Assembly: GCF_028553805.1 (NCBI RefSeq)
Contig: NZ_CP067140.1
Coordinates: forward strand, 248,001 to 312,000
DNA from: Paracoccus saliphilus
GTDB lineage: Bacteria; Pseudomonadota; Alphaproteobacteria; Rhodobacterales; Rhodobacteraceae
Direction: 5' to 3'
Length of the DNA stretch: 64,000 nt
The notes beneath the pieces were generated by a model that ran no database searches, was not told where the DNA came from, and saw only the letters and a list, made by a program, of their open reading frames with translations. Within the stretch, counting starts at the first letter, position 1. Every line of letters begins with the position of its first letter. Below, piece after piece: positions 9,575-18,672 of this stretch. Position numbers and translations under genes: made by a program.

Positions 9575-10393
9575 TCATCCGGGCCTGCGAATGCCCAGGA
9601 ACGGCCCGTCGCCTGCCGCGTCGATCCGGGCGATGGCGTCGGGGATGCTTTCCCGGATCACCGCCATTTTCCATGCGGTGGCGTGGATCATCAGATCGGC
9701 CGACATCGCCAGCGCGACATGACCCGGCCAGAACAGCAGATCCCCGCGCCGGATCTCTGATGCTTCGGGAAATGCGTCGCGCTGCAGGTCGCTGTCTCCG
9801 GGGCAGGGGATGCCGCAAGCGGTCAGGGCAATCTGCACCAGAGCCGAGCAATCCAGCCCCGAACGGCTGTTGCCGCCCCACAGATAGGGCGTGCCCAACA
9901 GCGTTTCCGCGATCTCGACTGGATCATCGGCAGGCCGGTCGCCGATATGCGAAAGGGGCACGTAACCGCCGGTGACAAGGCGGGCGAAGCGCCCCTCGGT
10001 CCCCTCGACCGCCAGCCTTGCACCGATAGAGAGCATACATGTTTCGGGCTGTTTCATGTCGGCGGCGGGGTAAAGATGGGTTGCCGGTGCCGTCACGCGA
10101 TGAGTGATCGGGGGTAGATCGTGGCCGAGCACCTTTTCGGGCAGCCATCCGCAATAGCCGTCCAGCGCGGCCTGCACGAAAGCCCATCCGTCGCGGCGCT
10201 CGATAATTATCAGATCGGCGCCGAAAATCACCTGCCGGTCGCGGCGTCCGCCGGGCGCGGTCATCAGATCGGCAAGCGGCGCGGCCATCCGCGCAGGCTC
10301 TCCGGTGGTGTATTCCGGGCGGTCGAGCTTGCCGCGCAGGCTGTCGAGCGCAACCCGCTCGGTCGCGGCGGTCAGGCGGCGGTCATGGCTCAT
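9575..10393 (-). CDS. NlpC/P60 family cell-wall hydrolase
   Basis: A 272-aa protein with two SH3-like regions in the N-terminal 140 residues and an NlpC/P60 cysteine peptidase domain after it. The catalytic cysteine sits in GNSRSGLDCSALVQIAL, the His in PGHVALAM, and the third polar residue in the following IHATAW. These enzymes cleave gamma-D-Glu-DAP bonds in muropeptides. No signal peptide is visible, as in the cytoplasmic recycling members. ATG 10393 overlaps the stop of the M17 aminopeptidase by 4 bases (ATGA), suggesting joint peptide turnover. Confidence 0.9.
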   Translation of the reverse strand: MSHDRRLTAATERVALDSLRGKLDRPEYTTGEPARMAAPLADLMTAPGGRRDRQVIFGADLIIIERRDGWAFVQAALDGYCGWLPEKVLGHDLPPITHRVTAPATHLYPAADMKQPETCMLSIGARLAVEGTEGRFARLVTGGYVPLSHIGDRPADDPVEIAETLLGTPYLWGGNSRSGLDCSALVQIALTACGIPCPGDSDLQRDAFPEASEIRRGDLLFWPGHVALAMSADLMIHATAWKMAVIRESIPDAIARIDAAGDGPFLGIRRPG

Positions 10394-11766
10394 TTCACAA
10401 GATCGGGCAAAGCGGAAAGGATGGCGCGCGCGCCCTGACCGACCCCACCCTTTGGGCGTCCGGGCGCGGCGGTGGGTTGCCAGCCATAGATATCCAGGTG
10501 GACATAGCGCCCCGCCCCCTCGGCAAAGCGGCGCAGGAACAGTGCGGCGGTGATCGAGCCCGCCATTCCGCCTGAAGGCGCATTGTCCAGATCGGCGATC
10601 GCGGGTTCGATCATCGTCTCGTAGGGTTCCCAGAAAGGCATGCGCCAAAGCGGATCCCCCGCAGTCATCGAGGCCGCCGAGATCGCCTGCGCAGTGGCGT
10701 CGTCATCGCAGTAGAAGGGCGGGATATCGGGGCCAAGAGCCACCCGCGCCGCACCAGTCAGGGTGGCCATGGAGATCATCAGATCCGGGCTCTCCTCGGC
10801 CCCCAGGGTCAGCGCATCGGCCAGCACCAGCCGCCCCTCGGCATCGGTGTTGTTCACCTCGACGCTCAGCCCCTTGCGGCTGCCCAGAACGTCGCCGGGA
10901 CGGAAGGCATTGCCCGCGATGCTGTTCTCGACCGCCGGGATCAGCACGCGCAGCCGCCATCCCTGCGCCGCGCCGGTCCCCGCCAGCATCTTGAGCAGGC
11001 CCAGAACGGTTGCGGCGCCGCCCATATCCTTTTTCATCAGCCCCATCGAGGCGGCGGGCTTGATGTCCAGTCCGCCGGTGTCGAAGCAGACACCCTTGCC
11101 GACCAGCGTCAGCATCGGACCGCTTCCCCCAAGGCGGATGTCGATCAGGCGGGGTGCCTGCTCGGCCGCGCGACCGACCGCATGGATCATCGGAAGGTTG
11201 GATTTCAGCAAGGCGTCGCCGGTGGTTACCTCGACACTGGCGCCGATCTCGTTGGCCAGCTTGCGGGCAGCGGCTTCAAGCTGTTTCGGGCCCATGTCGC
11301 TGGCCGGGGTGTTGATCAGGTCGCGAGTCAGGAATTCGCCCGCCGCGATGGCCTGAATCCGCTCGGCGTCCACATCATCGGGACAGACGAGGCGTGCTTC
11401 CTGCGGGGAACGGCCCTTGTAGCGAGTAAAGCGGTATTGCCCCAGAAGCCAGCCGAGCGCAGCCTCGTCCGTGCTGAAACCGTCGGGCAAATCCGCCAGT
11501 CGCCATTCTCCCTTGGGCAGCGCGGCGGCGGCGCGGGCAAAGGCAAAGCGTTCACGGCGAGCATGGGCAGGATCGCCAAGCCCGAACAAAGCCCCGGCCA
11601 AGCCCCCACCCGCAGCGGGCAACAAACAGATTTCTCCGGTCTTGCCTGTAAAGCCGCAGGCAGCGGGCCAGTCGCCTGCTTCGGCCTCGGGCGGGATCTC
11701 GGCGTCTTTCGTGACTGGCCATATCGGCAGAGCCTGATCCGATGAGGAAGCGAATTCGAGCGGCAT
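10390..11766 (-). CDS. M17 family leucyl aminopeptidase
   Basis: A 458-aa aminopeptidase of family M17, which removes N-terminal residues from peptides using two metal ions. The signature NNTDAEGRLVLADAL is present in the C-terminal catalytic half, with the preceding metal and active-site segment GKGVCFDTGGLDIKP and KKDMGGAA. It is closer to the short PepB-like members common in alphaproteobacteria than to E. coli PepA. It is the first gene of a two-gene unit with the NlpC/P60 hydrolase. Confidence 0.92.
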   Translation of the reverse strand: MPLEFASSSDQALPIWPVTKDAEIPPEAEAGDWPAACGFTGKTGEICLLPAAGGGLAGALFGLGDPAHARRERFAFARAAAALPKGEWRLADLPDGFSTDEAALGWLLGQYRFTRYKGRSPQEARLVCPDDVDAERIQAIAAGEFLTRDLINTPASDMGPKQLEAAARKLANEIGASVEVTTGDALLKSNLPMIHAVGRAAEQAPRLIDIRLGGSGPMLTLVGKGVCFDTGGLDIKPAASMGLMKKDMGGAATVLGLLKMLAGTGAAQGWRLRVLIPAVENSIAGNAFRPGDVLGSRKGLSVEVNNTDAEGRLVLADALTLGAEESPDLMISMATLTGAARVALGPDIPPFYCDDDATAQAISAASMTAGDPLWRMPFWEPYETMIEPAIADLDNAPSGGMAGSITAALFLRRFAEGAGRYVHLDIYGWQPTAAPGRPKGGVGQGARAILSALPDLVK

Positions 11767-11830
11767 GATGGGTTCCTTCGTCGATTGGCCGCCAGACTAC
11801 ATGTTGACGAAGTCTTCGCAAGACGGGGGC

Positions 11831-12208
11831 TCAGCCGATCTCGCTGTTGTCCCGGATCATGGCAAGCGAGTGGTCTCCCACCCTGATCAGCCGGGCCCGG
11901 ACCGCGTCAAGGGCCGTGTGGTTGCGCTGTTCGACGCAATCCCCAAGGTTTTGCGCAACCGCTGCCAGTACTGGCAGGCCGACCCGCCAGGCCAGCCGAG
12001 CCAATACATCCGCATGGGCCACGGCATTCGCGAAATCCTTGTCGGTCAGCGCCTTGTCGGTCGCCGTCAAGGTCGCCCCAAGCTGTTCCAGTGATTGCCC
12101 GATTACGTTCCGGGCAGTCCGTTCGCCCAATTCGTTGACGATATCCGACATTCGACGCTTGTCGATGCTTACGGGTTCGGACAAGGGCAGGGCCTTTACA
12201 TGTGCCAT
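11831..12208 (-). CDS. Uncharacterised small helical protein
   Basis: A 125-aa protein I cannot assign to a named family. It is predicted to be mostly helical, with alternating Leu/Ala heptads, a central HADVLARLAWRVGLPVLAAVAQ stretch and no cysteines or signal peptide. The central part has a loose resemblance to histidine phosphotransfer (Hpt) domains, but the phosphorylatable His context is not convincing. GGAG lies 8 bases upstream of the ATG. Its 5' region contains the distant array of 11-bp spaced heptamers (12498-12537) in the orientation that faces this gene. Confidence 0.6.
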   Translation of the reverse strand: MAHVKALPLSEPVSIDKRRMSDIVNELGERTARNVIGQSLEQLGATLTATDKALTDKDFANAVAHADVLARLAWRVGLPVLAAVAQNLGDCVEQRNHTALDAVRARLIRVGDHSLAMIRDNSEIG

Positions 12209-12718
12209 GCAGGCGTCTCCAGGATGTTACGAACCCGTATCGGCTTCCTTGGGGCCGTTTCGGGTTCGGCGATGACGAACGCACCGCGCCGCGGCCGATC
12301 CGGGTATCGCGATGATTTCCACGAAGAATTGCCACCGAAAGCTTAAGGAAATTGTCGCTCCGAACAGGGAATTTGCGTGAAATTGTAGACAAGTCGTGTC
12401 GAGCCGGACGATTCCTGCGCATGGAGTGTCTGCATCCTTGTTTCATGGCCATGACAGGGCAGATCTTGTCGTTGGGGCTATGTAACGCGCGCAGGCAGTG
12501 TACGCTCTGTGTACAGGTTGTGCACGCGCGGTGTACGGATGTCACAGCGAAAAAGCCTTTAATTACAATCCTAAACGCCCGTATTGACTCAAGTGTTGCA
12601 CTTTCCGCCGCACGCTCCCGTTGCGCGGTTCACGGGAAAGGGGTCTCACGGTGTAAAATGCCTCTCGAATTTCGTTAGAATGACGCTTATCAAGCCGAGA
12701 ACTTGCGAAAGGTCAGCC
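12209..12718. other. 510-bp non-coding stretch between divergent genes
   Basis: No convincing gene. The stretch holds the divergent promoters of the small helical protein and the carbonic anhydrase. Its notable content is the phased heptamer array at 12484-12537. A TTGACT at 12584-12589 and a TAAAAT at 12653-12658 are possible promoter elements, but they are not correctly spaced to each other. Confidence 0.6.
12484..12537 (-). promoter_or_regulatory. Phased array of four heptamers, 11-bp period (copy A)
   Basis: On the plus strand GTGTACG, GTGTACA, GTGCACG and GTGTACG start at 12498, 12509, 12520 and 12531, each exactly 11 bases apart, preceded by AACGCGCGC at 12484. On the minus strand the order is CGTACAC, CGTGCAC, TGTACAC, CGTACAC, then GCGCGCGTT. 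This is the same order as in copy B at 32973-33026. Seven-base direct repeats with four-base spacers are the layout bound by PhoB/OmpR-type regulators; the actual protein is unknown. Confidence 0.7.
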
Positions 12719-13366
12719 ATGTCCAACGTTCGTCCCCTGCCGCAATATCTGATCAGCCGCTATCACGGCTGGAAAGCCACCGCCTATGCTGAAAACAGCG
12801 CATGGTATCGGCGATTGGCCGATGACGGCCAACGGCCACGGGCGATGGTGATTTCCTGCTGCGATTCGCGGGTGCATGTCACCAGCATCTTCGGGGCCGA
12901 TTCGGGCGAGTTCTTCATCCACCGCAATATCGCCAACCTCGTGCCGCCTCATGCGCCTGACGGGCAGCAGCACGGCACCTCGGCGGCGGTCGAATTCGCC
13001 GTGACGGCCCTGCATGTGGCGCATCTGATCGTCGTGGGGCATACCAGTTGTGGCGGGGTGGCCGGGTGTCACGCGATGTGCTCGGGGCAAGCGCCCGAAC
13101 TGGAAGAGAAATCCAGCTTCGTCGGCCGCTGGATGGATATCCTGCGTCCGGGTTACGAGCGGGTAAAGGACCTCCCCGAAGACGAGCAGGTCAAGGCGCT
13201 TGAACGCGAGGCGGTCCTGGTCTCGATCGAGAATCTGATGACATTTCCCTTCGTGCAATCCGCTGTCGAAAGCGGTGAACTGTCGTTGCACGGCCTGGTT
13301 CACGACATCCGCGAGGGCACCTTGTGGCAAGCCGAAGACGGGGGAAAGCGCTGGATAGCGGTCTGA
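12719..13366 (+). CDS. Beta-class carbonic anhydrase
   Basis: A 215-aa zinc enzyme that interconverts CO2 and bicarbonate. The zinc ligands and Asp-Arg dyad are visible: Cys47-x-Asp49-x-Arg51 in SCCDSRV, and His108-x-x-Cys111 in VGHTSCGG. A longer frame opens upstream, but ATG 12719 has GAAAGG 9 bases upstream and gives the normal family N-terminus. It has its own promoter region. It faces dedA convergently. Confidence 0.95.
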   Translation: MSNVRPLPQYLISRYHGWKATAYAENSAWYRRLADDGQRPRAMVISCCDSRVHVTSIFGADSGEFFIHRNIANLVPPHAPDGQQHGTSAAVEFAVTALHVAHLIVVGHTSCGGVAGCHAMCSGQAPELEEKSSFVGRWMDILRPGYERVKDLPEDEQVKALEREAVLVSIENLMTFPFVQSAVESGELSLHGLVHDIREGTLWQAEDGGKRWIAV

Positions 13367-13448
13367 TACCAAGCGGATTGCGGCGAAGCGTTGCTGTCTG
13401 CAGGTTCCGCGAAGCGAATGGCAAGCCTCGAACAACCTTGACGAGGGC

Positions 13449-14048
13449 TCAGCTATTCGGCCGCCACCGGATCACCCGCCAGATGTAACAGGCGATCAGG
13501 GCGATGACGATAACGGTCGAGACGGGGTTCAGCCATGCGCTGACTTGCTCATAGCGGCTTTCAAGCCAATATCCGGCCAGGGCGAGCATGCTGCACCAAA
13601 GAATGCTTCCGAGGGCCGAGAACAGGATAAACCGTGGCATGAACATCCGCGCAAGACCTGCAGGAACCGAGATCAGCGTGCGGACGGTAGGGAACAGGCG
13701 GCCGAAGAAGACCGCCGAACGTCCATGGCGGTCGAACCATTGCTGTGCCCGCTCCAGCTCGGACGGGGTCATTGTCAGCCAGCGGCCATGGCGCACGATC
13801 ATGTGGCGCAGTCGATCCATGCCATAGGCTCGGCCCACGAGATACCATAGCCACGCCCCTGCCAGCGATCCTGCGGCTCCGGCAAGGATAACGAGAAGCA
13901 GGGGCGTTCCGCCGCGTGCCGCGTTGAATCCGGCAAGCGGCATGATCAGTTCGGAGGGGATCGGCGGGAAGACGTTTTCCAATAACATGAGGGCGGCAAT
14001 GGCCAATGCCCCGCCGCCCTCGATAAAGCTGGTGATCCAGTCGAACAC
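13449..14048 (-). CDS. DedA family membrane protein
   Basis: A 199-aa integral membrane protein of the DedA/SNARE-associated (VTT) family, linked in other bacteria to recycling of undecaprenyl phosphate or phosphatidylethanolamine carriers across the membrane. Family hallmarks are ENVFPPIPSELIMPLAG near the N-terminus and FFGRLFPTVRTLISVPAG in the middle, both with the conserved Pro, Glu and Arg residues. Several hydrophobic segments follow. It ends 10 bases downstream of asd on the same strand and is probably cotranscribed with it. Confidence 0.9.
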   Translation of the reverse strand: MFDWITSFIEGGGALAIAALMLLENVFPPIPSELIMPLAGFNAARGGTPLLLVILAGAAGSLAGAWLWYLVGRAYGMDRLRHMIVRHGRWLTMTPSELERAQQWFDRHGRSAVFFGRLFPTVRTLISVPAGLARMFMPRFILFSALGSILWCSMLALAGYWLESRYEQVSAWLNPVSTVIVIALIACYIWRVIRWRPNS

Positions 14049-14058
14049 CTGTCGGGCC

Positions 14059-15081
14059 TCAGCCCTTCTTCAAAATGCGATTGCCCAGCAACTCGGCGAT
14101 CTGCACGGCGTTCAGCGCGGCACCCTTGCGCAGGTTGTCGCTGACGCACCAGAGATTCAACCCGTTCTCGATGGTGGAATCCTGGCGAATCCGGCTGATG
14201 AAGGTCGCGAAATCGCCCACGCATTCGACCGGCGTGGTATAGCCACCCGGCTCGCGCTTATCGACCACCAGGATGCCCGGAGCCTCGCGCAGGATATCGC
14301 GGGCCTCGTCTTCGTCCAGGAAGTCCTCGAACTCGATATTGATCGCCTCGGCGTGACCGACAAAGACAGGAACGCGCACGCAGGTCGCGGTGACCTTAAT
14401 CGCGGTGTCGACGATCTTCTTGGTCTCGACAACCATCTTCCATTCTTCCTTGGTCGAACCGTCTTCCATGAAGACGTCGATCTGCGGAATCACGTTGAAG
14501 GCGATCTGCTTCTGGAACTTGCTGGGATCGACCTCTTGGCCGGGCACATACATGCCCTTGGTCTGGTCCCACAGCTCGTCCATGCCTTCCTTGCCCGCGC
14601 CGCTGACCGATTGATAGGTCGAAACGACGACACGCTTGATGCGGGCGCGGTCATGCAGGGGCTTGAGCGCCACCACCATCTGCGCTGTCGAGCAGTTCGG
14701 ATTGGCGATGATGTTCTTCTTGGTATAGCCCACGATCGCGTCGGGATTCACCTCGGGCACGATCAGCGGAACATCCGGATCGTAACGGTAAAGCGATGAA
14801 TTATCGATCACCACGCAGCCGGCCTTGGCAGCGATGGGCGCGTATTTCTTGGTCGCATCGGAGCCGATCGCGAAAAGCGCGATATCCCAACCGGTGAAAT
14901 CGAACTGATCGATATCCGTAATCTTCAGGGTCTTGTCGCCAAAGCTGACTTCGGTGCCTTGCGAACGGCGCGAGGCGAGAACGGCGATTTCATCCACCGG
15001 GAACTGGCGCTCGGCCAGGATGTTCAGCATTTCGCGGCCCACATTTCCCGTGGCGCCGACAACAACGACTTTGTAGCCCAT
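14059..15081 (-). CDS. asd: Aspartate-semialdehyde dehydrogenase
   Basis: Asd (340 aa) reduces aspartyl phosphate to aspartate semialdehyde, the branch point to lysine/DAP, threonine and methionine. It has an N-terminal Rossmann motif VVGATGNVGREML (8-20) and the catalytic Cys130 in ANPNCSTAQ. The C-terminal histidine region HAEAINIEFE is also present. Length and start are as expected. The upstream region also serves the divergent sspB-like gene. Confidence 0.97.
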   Translation of the reverse strand: MGYKVVVVGATGNVGREMLNILAERQFPVDEIAVLASRRSQGTEVSFGDKTLKITDIDQFDFTGWDIALFAIGSDATKKYAPIAAKAGCVVIDNSSLYRYDPDVPLIVPEVNPDAIVGYTKKNIIANPNCSTAQMVVALKPLHDRARIKRVVVSTYQSVSGAGKEGMDELWDQTKGMYVPGQEVDPSKFQKQIAFNVIPQIDVFMEDGSTKEEWKMVVETKKIVDTAIKVTATCVRVPVFVGHAEAINIEFEDFLDEDEARDILREAPGILVVDKREPGGYTTPVECVGDFATFISRIRQDSTIENGLNLWCVSDNLRKGAALNAVQIAELLGNRILKKG

Positions 15082-15245
15082 TGGGGCCTCCTTTCCTACG
15101 GTCGCTGGCGTTTAACGCAGGCACTCGCCGGATGGAAGGGGGCGCAGGGGCAAGGGCGGCGTCATTATGGTTGTTTGTGCGAAGACGCCCCCTTTTCATC
15201 GACGTCCATTTGCCTATGCTGACCCTGTCGAGGAAGGAAGACTGC

Positions 15246-15713
15246 ATGACCCGGTCCGAAATTGATTATGGCGGAATGATGCATCGCGCGATGCAGGGCT
15301 TGATCGCGGATGTCCTGCAGGACGTCGCCGATAACGGCCTGCCTGGCGAACATCATTTCTTCATCACTTTCGATACGAGAGAAGACGGCGTCGATATGGC
15401 CGACTGGCTGCGTGAACGCTATCCCGAGGAAATGACGATTGTCGTCCAGCACTGGTTCGAAAACCTGATCATCGACGATGAGGGTTTCAACATCACGCTC
15501 AATTTCGGCAATTCCCCCGAGCCGATGCGCATTCCTTTCGATGCGCTGCGGACATTTGTCGATCCATCGGTGGAGTTCGGGCTGCGCTTCGAGACGCAGG
15601 ACAGTGACGAGGAAGAGCTCGAGGAAACGGATGGGCCGGAACACGAGGATGACGGTCCCGACGATCCGCCGGGCGGCGGCGAGGTCGTGCAACTCGACCG
15701 CTGGCGCAAATAG
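15246..15713 (+). CDS. sspB: SspB-type ClpXP adaptor
   Basis: A 155-aa protein matching the alphaproteobacterial SspB family (SspB-alpha), which delivers ssrA-tagged proteins to ClpXP. The folded domain covers about residues 1-115 (FFITFDT, YPEEMTIVVQHWFENL, PFDALRTFVDPSVEFGLRF). An acidic linker follows, and the short basic tail VVQLDRWRK is the expected ClpX-docking peptide. ATG 15246 is preceded by GAGGAAGGA. SmpB, the tmRNA partner of the same ribosome rescue and degradation pathway, is encoded at 25489-25965. Confidence 0.9.
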   Translation: MTRSEIDYGGMMHRAMQGLIADVLQDVADNGLPGEHHFFITFDTREDGVDMADWLRERYPEEMTIVVQHWFENLIIDDEGFNITLNFGNSPEPMRIPFDALRTFVDPSVEFGLRFETQDSDEEELEETDGPEHEDDGPDDPPGGGEVVQLDRWRK

Positions 15714-15777
15714 GTCGTCACGTGCCTGTCACTTGCCTGCAATAAGCCGGGTCTCGGCATAATTGCAGGAGATCGCC

Positions 15778-16329
15778 ATGTCGGATTTGCCGCTGTTTCT
15801 CGGCCAGTTCATCCGCCGTCCATCCGAAATTCGTTCCGTTATTCCCACGGGCCGAGCCACAGCGCGCGAGATGGCTCGCCATGTCTCGCCTGACATGCAG
15901 GCCGTGGCCGAGATCGGTGCCGGAACCGGGACAGTGACCCGGTCTATCCTCGCCCGTGGCCTCCCGCCCGAACGTCTGGACCTGTACGAATTGAACGCCG
16001 CATTTTGTGACCGGCTGCGGAAAGGCTTTCCGGGCGCGCATGTTCATAACCACCCCGCGCAGGAAATGGTCAATCGAACCGGAGAGCCCTTTGACGCGGT
16101 TATTTCGGGTGTGCCGACCCTGCCCATGCCGGACGAGCTTCAGGCCGCCATCGTCGGTGCCGCGCTGTCAGTGATGCGACCCGGTGCACCTTTCGTGCAG
16201 ATCACCTATGGCCCGTTGCCTCCTCTCTCCGAGATAACGCGCCGCCGTTTCCGACTGAGCCATGAACGCAGCCGGTGGATCTGGGCGAACCTGCCTCCCG
16301 CACGGGTCTATGTGTTCCGGCAGGAATAA
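15778..16329 (+). CDS. Phospholipid N-methyltransferase-like SAM methyltransferase
   Basis: A 183-aa class I SAM-dependent methyltransferase. The SAM-binding loop is EIGAGTGTVT (45-54). The N-terminal segment FIRRPSEIRSVIPTG resembles COG3963/PmtA-like proteins of rhizobia, which convert phosphatidylethanolamine to phosphatidylcholine. The substrate is not proven by sequence; ribosomal RNA dimethylase-like members look similar. ATG 15778 is chosen because AGGAG lies 7-12 bases upstream. It stands alone between sspB and fumC. Confidence 0.75.
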   Translation: MSDLPLFLGQFIRRPSEIRSVIPTGRATAREMARHVSPDMQAVAEIGAGTGTVTRSILARGLPPERLDLYELNAAFCDRLRKGFPGAHVHNHPAQEMVNRTGEPFDAVISGVPTLPMPDELQAAIVGAALSVMRPGAPFVQITYGPLPPLSEITRRRFRLSHERSRWIWANLPPARVYVFRQE

Positions 16330-16417
16330 ATCCTCATTCAGCATACTATGGCATGCCGATTGCTTATCGTAGCCGCGGGGGCTAAAACGCCGCAAAACCG
16401 CGAGGGAGCCATTCACC

Positions 16418-17812
16418 ATGACCAAGACCCGCACCGAAACCGACAGCTTCGGCCCGTTGGAGGTTGACGCCTCGAAATACTGGGGCGCGCAGACGCAGCG
16501 CTCGATCAAGAATTTTCCAATCGGGTGGGAACGTCAGCCGGTCGCGATCATCCGTGCATTGGGGGCGATCAAGCTGGCGGCGGCGCGGATCAACATGGCC
16601 GAGGGCAGGCTGGACGAAAAGATCGGACGCGCGATGGAACAGGCCGCGATCGAGGTCTTCGAGGGCAAGTTCGACGACAATTTCCCGCTGGTGGTTTGGC
16701 AGACGGGCTCGGGCACGCAGTCGAACATGAACGCCAATGAGGTCATCTCGAACCGCGCCATCGAAATTCTGGGCGGCGAGAAAGGATCGAAAGACCCGGT
16801 TCACCCGAACGATCACTGCAATATGGGGCAGTCATCCAACGACACGTTCCCGACCGCGATGCATGTGGGCATCGGCATGATGGCGCGCGACGTGCTGCTG
16901 CCGGGGCTGGAAAAGCTGCACGAGGCACTGGTCGCCAAATCGCAGGAATTCAAGGATATCATCAAGATCGGCCGCACCCATACGCAGGATGCCACGCCCC
17001 TGACGCTTGGGCAGGAATTCGGCGGCTATGCGCATCAGGTGAAGATGGGGATCGAGCGGGTCAAGCTGGCCCTTCCGCATATCTACGAGCTTGCGCAGGG
17101 CGGTACGGCTGTCGGTACCGGGCTGAACACCAATAAGGGTTGGGACACGGCCATTGCCGCCGAGATCGCCACCATCACCGATCTGCCTTTCGTCACCGCG
17201 CCGAACAAGTTCGAGGCGCTGGCGGCGCATGACGCGATGGTGTTCTTTTCGGGCGCGCTGAAGACCGTGGCGGCATCGCTGTTCAAGATCGCCAATGACA
17301 TCCGTCTGTTGGGTTCCGGTCCCCGCTCGGGTCTGGGCGAGTTGATCCTGCCTGAAAACGAGCCGGGATCGTCGATCATGCCCGGCAAGGTCAATCCGAC
17401 TCAGGCCGAGGCGCTGACCATGGTCTGCGCTCATGTAATGGGCAATGACGCCGCAGTGGGTTTTGCTGGCAGCCAGGGGCATTTCGAGCTGAATGTCTAT
17501 AACCCGATGATGTCATATAACGTGCTGCAATCCATGCAACTTCTGGGCGATGCGGCGGGATCGTTCACCGACAACATGGTCGTGGGAACCAAGGCCAATA
17601 CCGCGCGAATCGAGAAGCTGATGACGGAATCGCTGATGTTGGTGACGGCACTGGCGCCGACCATCGGCTATGACAACGCGACCAAGGTGGCCAAGACGGC
17701 GCATAAGAACGGCACCACCCTGCGCGAAGAAGCGATTGCGCTTGGTTTCGTGGATGGGGAGACATTTGACAAGATCGTGCGACCCGAAGACATGATCGGA
17801 CCCAGGGAATGA
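16418..17812 (+). CDS. fumC: Class II fumarate hydratase
   Basis: FumC (464 aa), the iron-independent fumarase of the citric acid cycle. The superfamily signature [13 protein letters not shown] is present near residue 320. The substrate-binding regions [10 protein letters not shown] and [15 protein letters not shown] are also present. The length is standard for class II enzymes. It is the first gene of a tightly packed four-gene unit with a VOC protein, a DUF4169 protein and a ribbon-helix-helix protein, each overlapping the next. Confidence 0.97.
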   Translation: MTKTRTETDSFGPLEVDASKYWGAQTQRSIKNFPIGWERQPVAIIRALGAIKLAAARINMAEGRLDEKIGRAMEQAAIEVFEGKFDDNFPLVVWQTGSGTQSNMNANEVISNRAIEILGGEKGSKDPVHPNDHCNMGQSSNDTFPTAMHVGIGMMARDVLLPGLEKLHEALVAKSQEFKDIIKIGRTHTQDATPLTLGQEFGGYAHQVKMGIERVKLALPHIYELAQGGTAVGTGLNTNKGWDTAIAAEIATITDLPFVTAPNKFEALAAHDAMVFFSGALKTVAASLFKIANDIRLLGSGPRSGLGELILPENEPGSSIMPGKVNPTQAEALTMVCAHVMGNDAAVGFAGSQGHFELNVYNPMMSYNVLQSMQLLGDAAGSFTDNMVVGTKANTARIEKLMTESLMLVTALAPTIGYDNATKVAKTAHKNGTTLREEAIALGFVDGETFDKIVRPEDMIGPRE

Positions 17813-18192
17813 TTACGGCGACTCCACAACTGATGTTCCAGGGTGAGCTGGCGGATGCCATCGCGCTCTGGTCCCGCGCCTTCCCCGATATGACGATCGA
17901 GGAGTTGTCAGGGGAGGGGGAGCCTCGCCGGGTTCAGGCCACTATCGCCGGGCAGAAGCTGTTTCTTTTCGACAGCCCGATGCCGCATGATTTCACCTTC
18001 ACACCGGCGATTTCGCTGGTCATCGCTTGCGACCGGGCGGAGGATGTGGACCGGTTGGCCGGGATACTGGGAGAGGATGGGCAGGTCTTCATGCCGCTTG
18101 ATGTCTATCCCTTCTCGCCCCGTTTCACATGGGTTGCGGATCGTTTCGGGGTCAGTTGGCAGATCATGCAAGGGACCGAGGGGGCGGCGTGA
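17809..18192 (+). CDS. VOC family (PhnB-like) protein
   Basis: A 127-aa protein of the vicinal oxygen chelate superfamily, closest to PhnB/3-demethylubiquinone methyltransferase-like (DUF899-neighbour) members. Typical features are [17 protein letters not shown] at the N-terminus, [18 protein letters not shown] in the middle and a C-terminal [13 protein letters not shown]. No clear set of metal-binding residues can be assigned, and the substrate is unknown. Its ATG overlaps the fumC stop by 4 bases (ATGA). Confidence 0.8.
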   Translation: MITATPQLMFQGELADAIALWSRAFPDMTIEELSGEGEPRRVQATIAGQKLFLFDSPMPHDFTFTPAISLVIACDRAEDVDRLAGILGEDGQVFMPLDVYPFSPRFTWVADRFGVSWQIMQGTEGAA

Positions 18193-18365
18193 GCAAGCCG
18201 ATCAACCTGCGCCAGATCCGCAAACAGCAGGTCCGCGACGAGAAGCGCGCCAAGGGCGATGCCAATGCCGCCAAATTCGGAGAGGCGCGGCATGACCGTG
18301 AGGCGCGCCGTGCAGAGCACGATCGGGCCGGGCGGGCGCATGATGCCCACAAGCGCGATGATTGA
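18189..18365 (+). CDS. DUF4169 family small protein (GTG start)
   Basis: A 58-aa basic protein beginning with GTG at 18189, overlapping the VOC stop by 4 bases (GTGA). The sequence [19 protein letters not shown] followed by KGDANAAKFGEARHDREA is the DUF4169 pattern. The family is small, very rich in Lys, Arg and Ala, and common in Rhodobacterales downstream of fumC; its role is unknown. It is too short for many gene finders. Confidence 0.85.
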   Translation: MSKPINLRQIRKQQVRDEKRAKGDANAAKFGEARHDREARRAEHDRAGRAHDAHKRDD

Positions 18366-18597
18366 CTTGCCGCCAATGACGCCGCCGCTGAAGCGGTCGG
18401 TTACGATCGAAGGGCACCGCACTTCGGTTTCGCTCGAGGATGCATTCTGGCGCGCATTGCTGTACGAGGCTGAACAGCGGGGCATGACACGGGCGACCCT
18501 TATCGGTCGGATCGATCGCAACCGCCCCCCTGATATCGGGCTTGCAACGGCACTGCGGTTATTCGTGCTGTCCGAAATGGATAAGAGGGGCGGTTAG
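18358..18597 (+). CDS. Ribbon-helix-helix domain protein
   Basis: A 79-aa protein with a ribbon-helix-helix domain of the RHH_4 type: KRSVTIEGHRTSVSLEDAF forms the strand and first helix, then ATLIGRIDRNR and a C-terminal LATALRLFVL. Such proteins bind DNA as dimers, but no target is known. ATG 18358 overlaps the preceding stop by 8 bases; ATG 18376 is the alternative. It closes the fumC unit. Confidence 0.85.
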   Translation: MIDLPPMTPPLKRSVTIEGHRTSVSLEDAFWRALLYEAEQRGMTRATLIGRIDRNRPPDIGLATALRLFVLSEMDKRGG

Positions 18598-18618
18598 ACT
18601 GTTCGTCGTCTGCGCATG

Positions 18619-18650
18619 AAAAAACCCCCGCGAGCAAATGCATCCGGGGG
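18619..18650 (-). terminator. Rho-independent terminator of the DUF1127 gene
   Basis: Read on the minus strand: CCCCCG stem (18650-18645), 14-base loop, CGGGGG (18630-18625), then six T (18624-18619). It directly follows the DUF1127 stop and lies just past the convergent RHH gene. Confidence 0.8.
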
Positions 18651-18672
18651 CTCGTTCACGTGATGCCTTGGC

